Assembly: GCF_001428045.1 (NCBI RefSeq)
Contig: NZ_LMSD01000008.1
Span: 62,001-126,000 of the forward strand
Direction: 5' to 3'
Length of the DNA: 64,000 nt
Source: Paenibacillus sp. Soil750
Lineage (GTDB): Bacteria > Bacillota > Bacilli > Paenibacillales > NBRC-103111
Shown here one piece after another: positions 54,320 to 62,092 of the stretch (positions within the stretch are counted from its first letter, which is position 1; every line of letters begins with the position of its first letter). The position numbers and the translations under genes are program-made. Under the pieces are notes generated by a model. That model was not told where the DNA came from. It did not search any database and worked only from the letters and a program-made list of their open reading frames with translations.

Positions 54320-55573
54320 ATGAGAAAGACGATTGTATGCTTGGTTCTTATTCAAATGTTAACAAGCATTCCTTTGTTTTTCCCGGTATACTCGCTTAAC
54401 ACGGAGCTTGGGGTGGCGGTCAACGGGGAGAAGATCGTCTTTACAAATGCCCAGCCCTACATCGATGAACAGACGAGTAGTACGATGGTGCCGGTAAGGG
54501 AAATTGCTGAAAAACTAGGTGCTGAAGTGACATGGGATCGTTCCTTGGAACAGGTGACCTTTCGCAGTAAGTACGCTACATCCTTATTAACTATTGGTCA
54601 AAAGATTATTTCGGTTGACGGCAAGCAGGTGGAAGTAGACGCTCCGGCTGTCCTGAAAAATGACCGAACCATGGTTCCGCTGAGAGCTGTTAGTGAGAGC
54701 CTCGGGGCCGATGTCGATTGGGTTGGAGAACGAAATTTGGTACTGATTACTTCGGCGGACAAAGCGCAAAGGTCCACTTGGATCTGGGACAGCAAACTGA
54801 TTGAGACGGATGGTGACAGCATCCTCGCGTTTGCGGCGAACCAAAAACTGACTGCCATCTATCTGCGCTATGAAAAAACATACCCGGCTCAGGATGTTTA
54901 CCGGAATTTCATCCGCAGAGCGAATGAGCAGGGCATCAAGGTTGAGGCGCTGGCTGGCCAATCGGATTGGATCTATGAAGATAAGCATATCTATATCAAG
55001 CAATGGATTGCAGCGGTTACGCAATATAACGCTTCGGTAGGTGCTCTCGAACGCTTCCAAGGCTTCCATTTTGATATTGAGCCCTATACATTGGGTATGT
55101 GGAAGACTAATCAAACCTGGGTGCTTGAACGGTGGATGGCTACGATCAGATTCATTGAATCGGAAGTGAACAACACGGATCGCAGCATGACGATGGCCTT
55201 CGATATTCCCTTTTGGATAAACACGCTTACCGTTCCGGGATCCAGCTACTCTTTTAGCGCGTGGCTGCTGGAGAAGGCGGATAGTGTCGTCATTATGGCT
55301 TATCGGAATAAGGCGCTCGGCAGCAACGGCATCATTGCCGTAGCCAAATCCATCATTTTAGAAGCAGCTACACTGAAGAAACAGGCGGTTATTGCCGTGG
55401 ATACGCTGTCCAGTAAGGAAGCCGATTATACGACCTTTTATAAGTCGAATTCTTCACTTATGGAGTCGGAATTGAAACAGGTCAAGGAAGGCCTCTCCCC
55501 TTATCCGAGCTATATCGGCATCGCTATCCATGATTACGTGAGGTGGATCGACCTATTGAACGCTAATCGCTGA
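54320..55573 (+). CDS. Exported stalk-domain (copper amine oxidase N-type) protein with TIM-barrel-like domain
   Basis: About 417 residues. A signal peptide (IVCLVLIQMLTSIPLFFPVYS) precedes a copper-amine-oxidase-N-like stalk domain in two repeats (STMVPVREIAEKLGAEVTWD and RTMVPLRAVSESLGADVDW), a fold common in Paenibacillus surface proteins and not itself an enzyme. The C-terminal 270 residues look like a TIM barrel with GFHFDIEPYTLG, a DxE pair reminiscent of GH18-type active sites, and VVIMAYRNKALG. It may cut or process the exopolysaccharide outside the cell. The ATG has no ribosome site; a TTG 11 codons earlier, inside the end of glmM and five bases after AAGGA, is a real alternative. 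Confidence 0.7.
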   Translation: MRKTIVCLVLIQMLTSIPLFFPVYSLNTELGVAVNGEKIVFTNAQPYIDEQTSSTMVPVREIAEKLGAEVTWDRSLEQVTFRSKYATSLLTIGQKIISVDGKQVEVDAPAVLKNDRTMVPLRAVSESLGADVDWVGERNLVLITSADKAQRSTWIWDSKLIETDGDSILAFAANQKLTAIYLRYEKTYPAQDVYRNFIRRANEQGIKVEALAGQSDWIYEDKHIYIKQWIAAVTQYNASVGALERFQGFHFDIEPYTLGMWKTNQTWVLERWMATIRFIESEVNNTDRSMTMAFDIPFWINTLTVPGSSYSFSAWLLEKADSVVIMAYRNKALGSNGIIAVAKSIILEAATLKKQAVIAVDTLSSKEADYTTFYKSNSSLMESELKQVKEGLSPYPSYIGIAIHDYVRWIDLLNANR

Positions 55574-55608
55574 GCGGGTTCGATGAACTAGAAGGAGGAG
55601 GATGCAAA

Positions 55609-56487
55609 ATGAAAAAAATAGGCTTGATGATCTCTCTGTTGGCTGGTGCGGCGATCGGTGTCTCAGGAATGGCTTTCGCTTTCACAGGCGGCCATGAGAC
55701 GGCTGGCACCTTTCAGGAATCGTCTTTACCGGGTGGAGGCCTTGAGGTTCCTCATAATGATCGGATTCATCTTTCTACCGATAAGCAGTGGATCTCTTCG
55801 GAAGGTCACTTGTCGGATCTGATTCGACTACAGTGGACGAAAGACCGAGCGAAGCCGGCCATCGCTTGGCTGGATGAGAATGGTAAGGACAAGGCGGCTA
55901 TTATCGCTCATGCCAAAGCGAATAACCCGGAGCAGCACGATCATAATCATATGTCGTTTGAAACAACAATGGCACCTGATGGCAAAAATCCGAATGAGCT
56001 GTTCACGCGTCTGGAAATTCCGTTCGACCAGGATGTGGCTGAAATTCGGACGCATTCCTCTAATTTTAATGTGATGGACGGGATTTTAAGAGTTGCCGGA
56101 ACCGGTGGGGTCAATCGTGATCTGACTTGGGCCAAAGCGGATGATGGGAACGTGACGACGCCACGCTGGGCAATGCGTGCAGATAACTCCGAAGAAACCG
56201 GAGGAAATGCCGGCTCCAATCTGCAAATTATCCGTTATTCGGATGATGGTAAAGCACTGGACAATCCGTTAACCATCAATCGCAGCAGCGGCAATATCGG
56301 CATTGGAAACTCGGATGCCAAGACGAAGCTTGATGTTAGTGATGACAGCCTCCGCATCAGGAAATCGATGACGCCGGCTTCGTCTACTGCCCCCGGAGAA
56401 GTAGGGGAGATGGCGTGGGATGACGGGTTTGTTTATGTGTGTGTGGCACCTAATACATGGAAGAGAACAGCACTATCTTCGTGGTAA
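55609..56487 (+). CDS. Secreted protein with tail-fibre-like C-terminus
   Basis: A 292-residue exported protein with a signal peptide (LMISLLAGAAIGVSGMAFA). The body is beta-rich and low in cysteine (none before the last 20 residues). Segments such as SGNIGIGNSDAKTKLDVSDDSLRIRKS and PGEVGEMAWDDGFVYVCVAPNTWKRTALSSW are of the kind found at the C-terminal ends of phage tail fibres and related trimeric beta-structured proteins. The family is not recognised. As the last gene of the polysaccharide operon it may be a polymer-binding or polymer-cutting surface protein. AAGGAGGAGG precedes ATG. Confidence 0.65.
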   Translation: MKKIGLMISLLAGAAIGVSGMAFAFTGGHETAGTFQESSLPGGGLEVPHNDRIHLSTDKQWISSEGHLSDLIRLQWTKDRAKPAIAWLDENGKDKAAIIAHAKANNPEQHDHNHMSFETTMAPDGKNPNELFTRLEIPFDQDVAEIRTHSSNFNVMDGILRVAGTGGVNRDLTWAKADDGNVTTPRWAMRADNSEETGGNAGSNLQIIRYSDDGKALDNPLTINRSSGNIGIGNSDAKTKLDVSDDSLRIRKSMTPASSTAPGEVGEMAWDDGFVYVCVAPNTWKRTALSSW

Positions 56488-56500
56488 AAATAATTTCTTT

Positions 56501-56532
56501 AAGTCCTCTATTTCATAGAGGGCTTTTTTTTG
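56501..56532 (+). terminator. Terminator at the end of the exopolysaccharide operon
   Basis: A 9-bp stem (agtcctcta with tagagggct, one G-U), loop tttca, and eight T. Confidence 0.85.
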
Positions 56533-56733
56533 AGGCATAAGCGGGGAACGCTTTGTGCGACGCGGGATCTGGCGGAATGAAGTGCGCTTACTTTGCGGCT
56601 TTTTGTCACTTTTTGTAAGCGGTGTCATGCAATTCCTAGTGTGTAATATAAGAAACACAAGTTCGTATACCCCCTTAAAATGGAAAAGATTGTAGAAATC
56701 TATGAGAGGATCATAGAAAGGTGTGAACCGTTT

Positions 56734-57438
56734 GTGACTTGGAAAGTGTTGATTGCGGATGATGATCCGAATGTGAGAGAAATCATCCGGTTATATTTCC
56801 GTCAGCAGCTCATCGAATTAATCGAAGCCCCTGATGGTGTCGCGGCCCTGACCATTTTAGCAGAAGTAAAGCCTGATATTGTGATTCTAGATGTGATGAT
56901 GCCGGGGCTCGACGGTTATGAAACGTGCCGTGAGATTACCAAGCGTTATGATGATGTGCCGGTCATTATGCTGACCGCGAAGAACGATGAGTTTGATCGG
57001 GTGCTAGGCCTTGAATTAGGCGCCGATGATTATATGACCAAGCCCTTCAGTCCGAGGGAGCTAGTGGCGCGGATTAAAGCGATCTTTCGTAGAATGCAGA
57101 AGGGACAGCGGGTTATTGAGGTAGATGCCCCCGTCCAATATGAGTTTGATGATTTGGTCATTCATGTGGCTCGCCGAGAGGTGCTCGCGGGGAGTGTGAA
57201 GATTGACATGCGGCCCAAGGAGTTTGAACTGCTCGCCTTTTTTGCGAAATCTCCGGGCGACGTGTTTACAAGGGAACAGCTGCTGGAGCAGGTGTGGGGA
57301 TATGATTTTCTAGGCGATATGAGAACAGTGGACGTTCATATAAAAAAACTTCGTGAAAGATTAAGCCCGTGTCATCATGTTTGCATTCATACGGTTTGGG
57401 GAGTGGGCTATAAATTTGAGGTAGCTGCATGTTCCTAA
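56734..57438 (+). CDS. OmpR/PhoB-family response regulator
   Basis: About 234 residues. The receiver has IADDDPNV, D53 in IVILDVMMPGLDG and K in YMTKPFSPREL; the winged-helix domain has MRPKEFELLAFFAKSPGDVFTREQLLEQVWGY and VDVHIKKLRERL with HTVWGVGYKFE. The start is uncertain: GTG at 56734 gives the normal N-terminus and has AAAGGTG about ten bases upstream, while an ATG 18 codons earlier has no ribosome site. The kinase gene overlaps its end by ten bases. It lies just downstream of the polysaccharide operon and could regulate it or the following ABC transporter. Confidence 0.9.
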   Translation: MTWKVLIADDDPNVREIIRLYFRQQLIELIEAPDGVAALTILAEVKPDIVILDVMMPGLDGYETCREITKRYDDVPVIMLTAKNDEFDRVLGLELGADDYMTKPFSPRELVARIKAIFRRMQKGQRVIEVDAPVQYEFDDLVIHVARREVLAGSVKIDMRPKEFELLAFFAKSPGDVFTREQLLEQVWGYDFLGDMRTVDVHIKKLRERLSPCHHVCIHTVWGVGYKFEVAACS

Positions 57439-58907
57439 ATGCAAATAAAAGCATTCTCCGCAAAATGCTAACCAGCTCCATCGTTACGGTGCTTCTGGGG
57501 CTATGTGCGGTGGGGCTCGTTATTTCGATATTTGCCAAGGATTATATCGTCGACTCCAAAAGTAATGAGATGATCCGGCAAGCCAAGCAGGTGAATCTCG
57601 CCATTCAAAATCAGACGGAACCGAGTGATAGATTTAAGGAGCAGCTGCGCTTTTTCGATGAAGCCTTTGATTCGCGTATTTGGATATTTGATTTGAATGG
57701 AAACATCGTTACTACCTCCTCAAAGGATGAGGTGAACGTAGGCAAGGTCATCAGCACGGAAGTGGTAAACCAAGTCCTGAATGGTGAACCCACCATATGG
57801 AATCAATCTGAAAGTTTTAAGGAAGGCATGCTTTCGATTGCTGTCCCATGGGGAAAAGACAACGACGTATACGGTGGTATCGTTCTGCATTCGCCTCTTA
57901 AAGGGATGAATGAGACGATCACTCAGCTGAGAGAAACCATCCTTTGGGTGACCCTGCTCGGTATCTTCTTTTCATTTGGTGTATCATTCTATTTGTCCTG
58001 GTCCATTAGCCGACCTATCCAACAGATCGACAAGGCGGCAGCCAAAATTGCCATCGGTGATTACAGTGAGAGAATTCAAATCGATTCCAAGGATGAGATT
58101 GGTGAGCTTGCGACAACCATTAATCACATGGTGGAGCAGCTTGCACGCGTTGATCTGGAAAAGAGACAGCTGAATCAGCTGCGGCATGACTTTTTGGCTA
58201 ATGTTTCCCATGAGCTGCGAACTCCGCTTACGGCGATGCGGGGTTTTTTGGAGGCACTTCAGGATGGTTTAATCGAAGAAGGAGCGAGGGATAAATATTA
58301 CGATATCATGTACAACGAAACCCTACATATGAACCGACTAGTCGATGATATTACGGACTTAATGAAGTTGGAAAATAAGGAAATCGATCTTGTGTGGTTG
58401 CCGGTCGATGTTCAGGCGATGATGTCCAAGCTGGCCTTTAAATTCCAACCGGAAGCAGAACTTCGTGGGACGGTGATTCACTGCCTCATGGATGAAAATT
58501 CACCACAGGCTCATGCCGATCCGGATCGATTGGAACAAATTTTGAATAATTTGATCAAAAATGCCGTGAAGTTCACCGAGAACGGAACAATCGAATTGAA
58601 GGCGATGGCCGTTCCATCTGAAGGGTGTGTCCTCATCACGGTAACCGATACGGGAATCGGTATAACACCGGAGGATCAAGGGCTCATCTGGGAGCGCTTC
58701 TTCAAAGTGGAGCGAGGTAGACCCGTGAAGCATAAAGGCTCATCGGGTCTGGGGCTTGCCATTGTGCGAGAGCTTGTCGAGCTTCACAATGGAAGCATTC
58801 GCGTGCAAAGCGATCTGGGGATCGGAAGCGCCTTTGAGGTCAGAATTCCGCTTTATGACAGCCGTCCGTATGTGCAGCCGTTGGCAAATTTAGCTGGTGT
58901 TGGATAG
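57429..58907 (+). CDS. Sensor histidine kinase with HAMP domain
   Basis: A 492-residue kinase. Membrane helices at about 16-36 and 174-196 bracket an extracytoplasmic domain of about 135 residues with a Cache-like look (DSRIWIFDLNGNIVTTS). HAMP (WSISRPIQQIDKAAAKIAIGD) and the dimerisation domain with H261 in NVSHELRTPLTAMRG follow. The ATPase has LNNLIKNAVKFT, VTDTGIGI and GSSGLGLAIVREL. It is partnered with the overlapping upstream regulator gene. The signal is not known; a PAS domain, usual in PhoR, is absent. Confidence 0.92.
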   Translation: MFLNANKSILRKMLTSSIVTVLLGLCAVGLVISIFAKDYIVDSKSNEMIRQAKQVNLAIQNQTEPSDRFKEQLRFFDEAFDSRIWIFDLNGNIVTTSSKDEVNVGKVISTEVVNQVLNGEPTIWNQSESFKEGMLSIAVPWGKDNDVYGGIVLHSPLKGMNETITQLRETILWVTLLGIFFSFGVSFYLSWSISRPIQQIDKAAAKIAIGDYSERIQIDSKDEIGELATTINHMVEQLARVDLEKRQLNQLRHDFLANVSHELRTPLTAMRGFLEALQDGLIEEGARDKYYDIMYNETLHMNRLVDDITDLMKLENKEIDLVWLPVDVQAMMSKLAFKFQPEAELRGTVIHCLMDENSPQAHADPDRLEQILNNLIKNAVKFTENGTIELKAMAVPSEGCVLITVTDTGIGITPEDQGLIWERFFKVERGRPVKHKGSSGLGLAIVRELVELHNGSIRVQSDLGIGSAFEVRIPLYDSRPYVQPLANLAGVG

Positions 58908-58928
58908 CTCGTATCCATCTATTAATAG

Positions 58929-58966
58929 AAAGCCGCAGAAAGGAGGGTTCCTTTTCTGCGGTTTTC
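58929..58966 (+). terminator. Terminator after the two-component operon
   Basis: A stem of ccgcagaaagga with tcc-ttttctgcgg (one bulged T), loop gggt, and TTTTC after it. Confidence 0.75.
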
Positions 58967-59015
58967 TGCTTTATGTTGTATTTGAAGTGGACTAAATAGT
59001 TAGAAGGCGCCAAAA

Positions 59016-59041
59016 GCACCCGATTATAGGGTGTTTTTTTT
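59016..59041 (+). terminator. Second hairpin with T-run before the ABC transporter gene
   Basis: A short 6-bp stem (gcaccc with gggtgt, one G-U), loop gattata, followed by eight T. It could be a reserve terminator or an attenuator for the transporter gene 100 bases downstream. Confidence 0.6.
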
Positions 59042-59143
59042 ATATAGGACAGGCACGCTTTAGATTTTGTGAAGTGCTATGTAGAACCCAACGGCAATGT
59101 TAAAATGAAGGAAATGGTTATCTTTAGTATTGGGAGGTTATTC

Positions 59144-61285
59144 ATGTTTTCCTTTGTCCGTCTGCTCTGTTCTTCTTTCCTTCAGTACAAGCTGCAGACT
59201 GCGCTTCTGTTGGCCGCTCTCCTTGTTGAGCTGGCCTTCGAAACGTTCATGCCGCTCAGCTACAAATTCATTATTGATTTGGCTATCGTTCCGCAGCAGT
59301 ATAACTTGCTGCTGCTGATACTTACCTTCATGGTTTCCGGCGCTCTCGCATCCGTCGTGGTGGGCATGTACCGTGATCGCATGTTCGCAGGTCTCGGCTC
59401 CCGCATTGTGACGAATTACTATAAGCAGCTCTTTGAGAAGCTGCAGAGCCTTTCTACGGACTTTTTCCATCGAATCAACGGGGGAGACATCGTTTCCAGA
59501 TTCAATAATGATCTCATTTCCATCGATACATTTATCAAGCTGATCCCCTACGCGCTTTTATCCATACTAGGGCTTGTCTTGAATGTAGGGGTGCTTTTCG
59601 TGCTGCAATGGCAGCTTGCACTGCTTGCGGTGATCGGATTGCCGCTCTGTCTGATCGGACCGAAATTATTCGGTCACAAGGCTTATGACGCCAGTTATCA
59701 GTTGAAAGAAGAACAGGCTAGAATCGCCACTGCCGTACAGGAAAATGTAAGCGCTCAGCCGGTCATTAAAGCGTTTGGGCTTCAGCCGTTAATGATTCAG
59801 CGTTTTGCCGATCGTATGTTTCAATACGGGAAGTTATCGACCCGATCCAGTTTCCTGAATTTCCTGATCGACCGTACGACCAATATGGGTACGATGATTT
59901 TGAACTTGATGACGATTTGCGTGGGATCAATGCTCGCTTACTTCGGCATCCTCTCTATCGGTTCGCTGCTCGCCTTCAGCGCGATTCTGCTCAGCCTGAG
60001 CTACTTGGTTGCGGCTATAACCTGGCTTGCGCCTCAATTTATTGAAGCGACATCCGGTATGCAGCGGGTCCGTGAGCTGCTCGATGAGCAGCCAAGCGTT
60101 CCCAGCAATGATCAAGGAGAGCATCTGCCTCATTTTGAACATGACATTGAATTTCGTAGTGTCACATTCGCTTATAGCCCCGAGCAGCGCAGTTTGAACG
60201 GCATCAGCCTGACGATTCCCAAAGGCACCTTTGCTGCATTTGTTGGAGCCAGCGGCTCAGGTAAAAGCACGATCATTAACTTGCTGATGCGCTTCTATGA
60301 TCCGCAGATGGGCTCGGTGCGCTACGATGGAACCGATATCCGTCAAATTGCGTTGCAATCACTCCGATCTCAAATCGGCATCGTGTTTCAGGAAAGCTTC
60401 CTCTTTCGATCCTCCATTCGTGAAAATATTCGCCTTGGCAAGCCGGAGGCTAGCGACGAGGAAGTGATGGAGGCAGCGCGTTTAGCCGAAATCCACGAAT
60501 TCATCATGAGCCTTCCCGAAGGGTACGATACGGATGTCGGCGAGCGTGGCGGACGTCTGTCCGGCGGTCAGCGACAACGTGTCGCGATCGCCAGGGCGAT
60601 CATTCGCAACCCGGCCATTCTTATCCTGGATGAAGCGACCTCGGCGCTTGACCCGGCGACAGAGGCGGCAATCAACAAGACGTTACAACAAATAACTGCC
60701 ACCAGGACAGTCATATCCGTGACACACCGTCTTGCGTCAGCCGAGCATGCCGATTGTATCTATGTGATGCATCAAGGCGAAGTTGCTGAGCAAGGCAGTC
60801 ATCAGGAATTACTAAAGTTGCCGGAAGGACGTTATAAACAATCGTGGACGAAGCAGAATGGCTTCGATATTAGCGAGGACGGCTATCACGTAGAGATTAG
60901 CTCGGGAAGGCTGAAGCTATTTCCGATTTTTTCAGAAATGGATGAATCGTTATTACGGGATATATCCCACTTTTTCGTCACGGAATCGTATGCCAAAGAA
61001 CGGACGATCATCCACGAAGGTGATCTGGGGGATAAGTTTTACATTATTGTGAGGGGCAAGGTCGAAGTATTGAAACGAAACAGCGCGGGAAACAATGATC
61101 GGGTTGCCGTGTTGTCAGACGGTGATTTCTTTGGGGAAGTGGCTTTACTTCGCAACATTCCCCGAACCGCTACGATTCACACGCTATCACCGGTCGTCTT
61201 TATCACGCTGCAGCGTGAATTTTTCCAAGACTTAATGAAACGTGCTCCTCATTTGACATCATTCTTGGAAGCACGGTCAAAATAA
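59144..61285 (+). CDS. ABC exporter half-transporter fused to a cyclic-nucleotide-binding-like domain
   Basis: About 713 residues in three parts. Six membrane helices lie at about 15-300; an ABC ATPase at about 330-575 has Walker A GASGSGKST, Q-loop GIVFQESF, signature LSGGQRQRVAIARA, Walker B ILILDEATSALD and H-loop SVTHRL. A C-terminal cNMP-binding-type domain occupies about 600-713, with FPIFSEMDESLLRDI, IIHEGDLGDKFYIIVRGKVEVL and DGDFFGEVALLRNIPRTATIHTL. The last segment keeps the FGExALLxxxPRTATI phosphate cassette. Exporters of this type work as homodimers; ligand binding to the C-terminal domain may gate transport. The substrate is unknown. The ATG follows GGGAGG by seven bases. Confidence 0.88.
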   Translation: MFSFVRLLCSSFLQYKLQTALLLAALLVELAFETFMPLSYKFIIDLAIVPQQYNLLLLILTFMVSGALASVVVGMYRDRMFAGLGSRIVTNYYKQLFEKLQSLSTDFFHRINGGDIVSRFNNDLISIDTFIKLIPYALLSILGLVLNVGVLFVLQWQLALLAVIGLPLCLIGPKLFGHKAYDASYQLKEEQARIATAVQENVSAQPVIKAFGLQPLMIQRFADRMFQYGKLSTRSSFLNFLIDRTTNMGTMILNLMTICVGSMLAYFGILSIGSLLAFSAILLSLSYLVAAITWLAPQFIEATSGMQRVRELLDEQPSVPSNDQGEHLPHFEHDIEFRSVTFAYSPEQRSLNGISLTIPKGTFAAFVGASGSGKSTIINLLMRFYDPQMGSVRYDGTDIRQIALQSLRSQIGIVFQESFLFRSSIRENIRLGKPEASDEEVMEAARLAEIHEFIMSLPEGYDTDVGERGGRLSGGQRQRVAIARAIIRNPAILILDEATSALDPATEAAINKTLQQITATRTVISVTHRLASAEHADCIYVMHQGEVAEQGSHQELLKLPEGRYKQSWTKQNGFDISEDGYHVEISSGRLKLFPIFSEMDESLLRDISHFFVTESYAKERTIIHEGDLGDKFYIIVRGKVEVLKRNSAGNNDRVAVLSDGDFFGEVALLRNIPRTATIHTLSPVVFITLQREFFQDLMKRAPHLTSFLEARSK

Positions 61286-61857
61286 ATGGCTCGAATAGAA
61301 TCCAGCAATTGCTGCTCTTTAGCAGCGATTGCTACTTTATCTTTAAATTCCGGGCGGATGAGATGCGCCAGCGGCTGTTCGACCTCATCGTAGTGCCGGA
61401 AAGCGTCTAATGCCTGAGCATCCCATGCATCAGCGTATAGCAGCAAATCGCCGGGCATCACTCGCGTTCGATCGGTGCCTTCCTCCGGGAAGCATTCAAA
61501 AGGTTCATCCACATTCAGTGAGCCGTAATCGTCGGTAAGCTGCTCCCCAGGGTGAATGTCACGGACCGCAATTTCAATTTCGTATGCGGTTCCAATACAA
61601 TTGGCATGAAAGCTATGGTTTACATAACGGCCATTATCCCAGCAAAGGATGTACTTCCCCTCCTGATTGCGGTAGGAGTATTTCAGAACGAGCTTCTTTC
61701 GGTCTTCCTCGAGCGCTTGTACCGTTTCTGTTTCCAGAATTTGATCCAAATCATCGAGTGCCCAAGTTATCGTTCCTTTGGGAATGAGTCGGGTAGCGAA
61801 TACGCCAAAGCCAATCTTGTCATCAATGTAACGTAGTTCCGTATGCGGATGCATCAT
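61249..61857 (-). CDS. SET-domain protein (putative lysine methyltransferase)
   Basis: A 202-residue soluble protein. The SET fold is complete: GFGVFATRLIPKGTI near the start, GRYVNHSFHANC (the NHS SAM-binding motif), EIEIAVRDIHPGEQLTDDYG with the catalytic Tyr. There is no post-SET cysteine cluster, but a single FECFPEE segment follows. SET proteins methylate lysines; bacterial targets are mostly unknown. A GGGAG site precedes ATG-ATG. Its last 12 codons overlap the ABC transporter 3' end on the other strand, so the two transcripts are mutually antisense at their ends. Confidence 0.85.
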   Translation of the reverse strand: MMHPHTELRYIDDKIGFGVFATRLIPKGTITWALDDLDQILETETVQALEEDRKKLVLKYSYRNQEGKYILCWDNGRYVNHSFHANCIGTAYEIEIAVRDIHPGEQLTDDYGSLNVDEPFECFPEEGTDRTRVMPGDLLLYADAWDAQALDAFRHYDEVEQPLAHLIRPEFKDKVAIAAKEQQLLDSIRAIYFDRASKNDVK

Positions 61858-62030
61858 ATTCTTACACTCCCAATTGAAAATCGACAGTATTTGTCGTTTA
61901 TTAATATATTACTGATTAACTTGTAGATTCCTGCTTTTATATTAGCTAAAAGAAAAAAGCTACTTTCGCAGCTTCGCCTGCATCCTTCAGCGTTTTTCCT
62001 TTAGAAAAGCATGATGATAATCTCCCAATA

Positions 62031-62064
62031 TAAAAAGCCAGAGAAGACTTCCTTCTCTGGCTTT
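62031..62064 (-). terminator. Terminator after the beta-amylase gene
   Basis: A perfect 13-bp stem (aaagccagagaag with its complement) and five-base loop; on the minus strand it is followed by a run of T. It lies 28 bases after the beta-amylase stop. Confidence 0.85.
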
Positions 62065-62092
62065 ATTACTTCAGCGCTGCTCTTTTCCAAAA

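Noticed and set aside
43163..56487. Hyaluronan (has-type) operon
   Set aside because: The dehydrogenase has the GGHCIPxDP loop of UDP-GlcNAc dehydrogenases, not the UDP-glucose type, and no galU is present; the synthase is closer to PgaC in motif layout.
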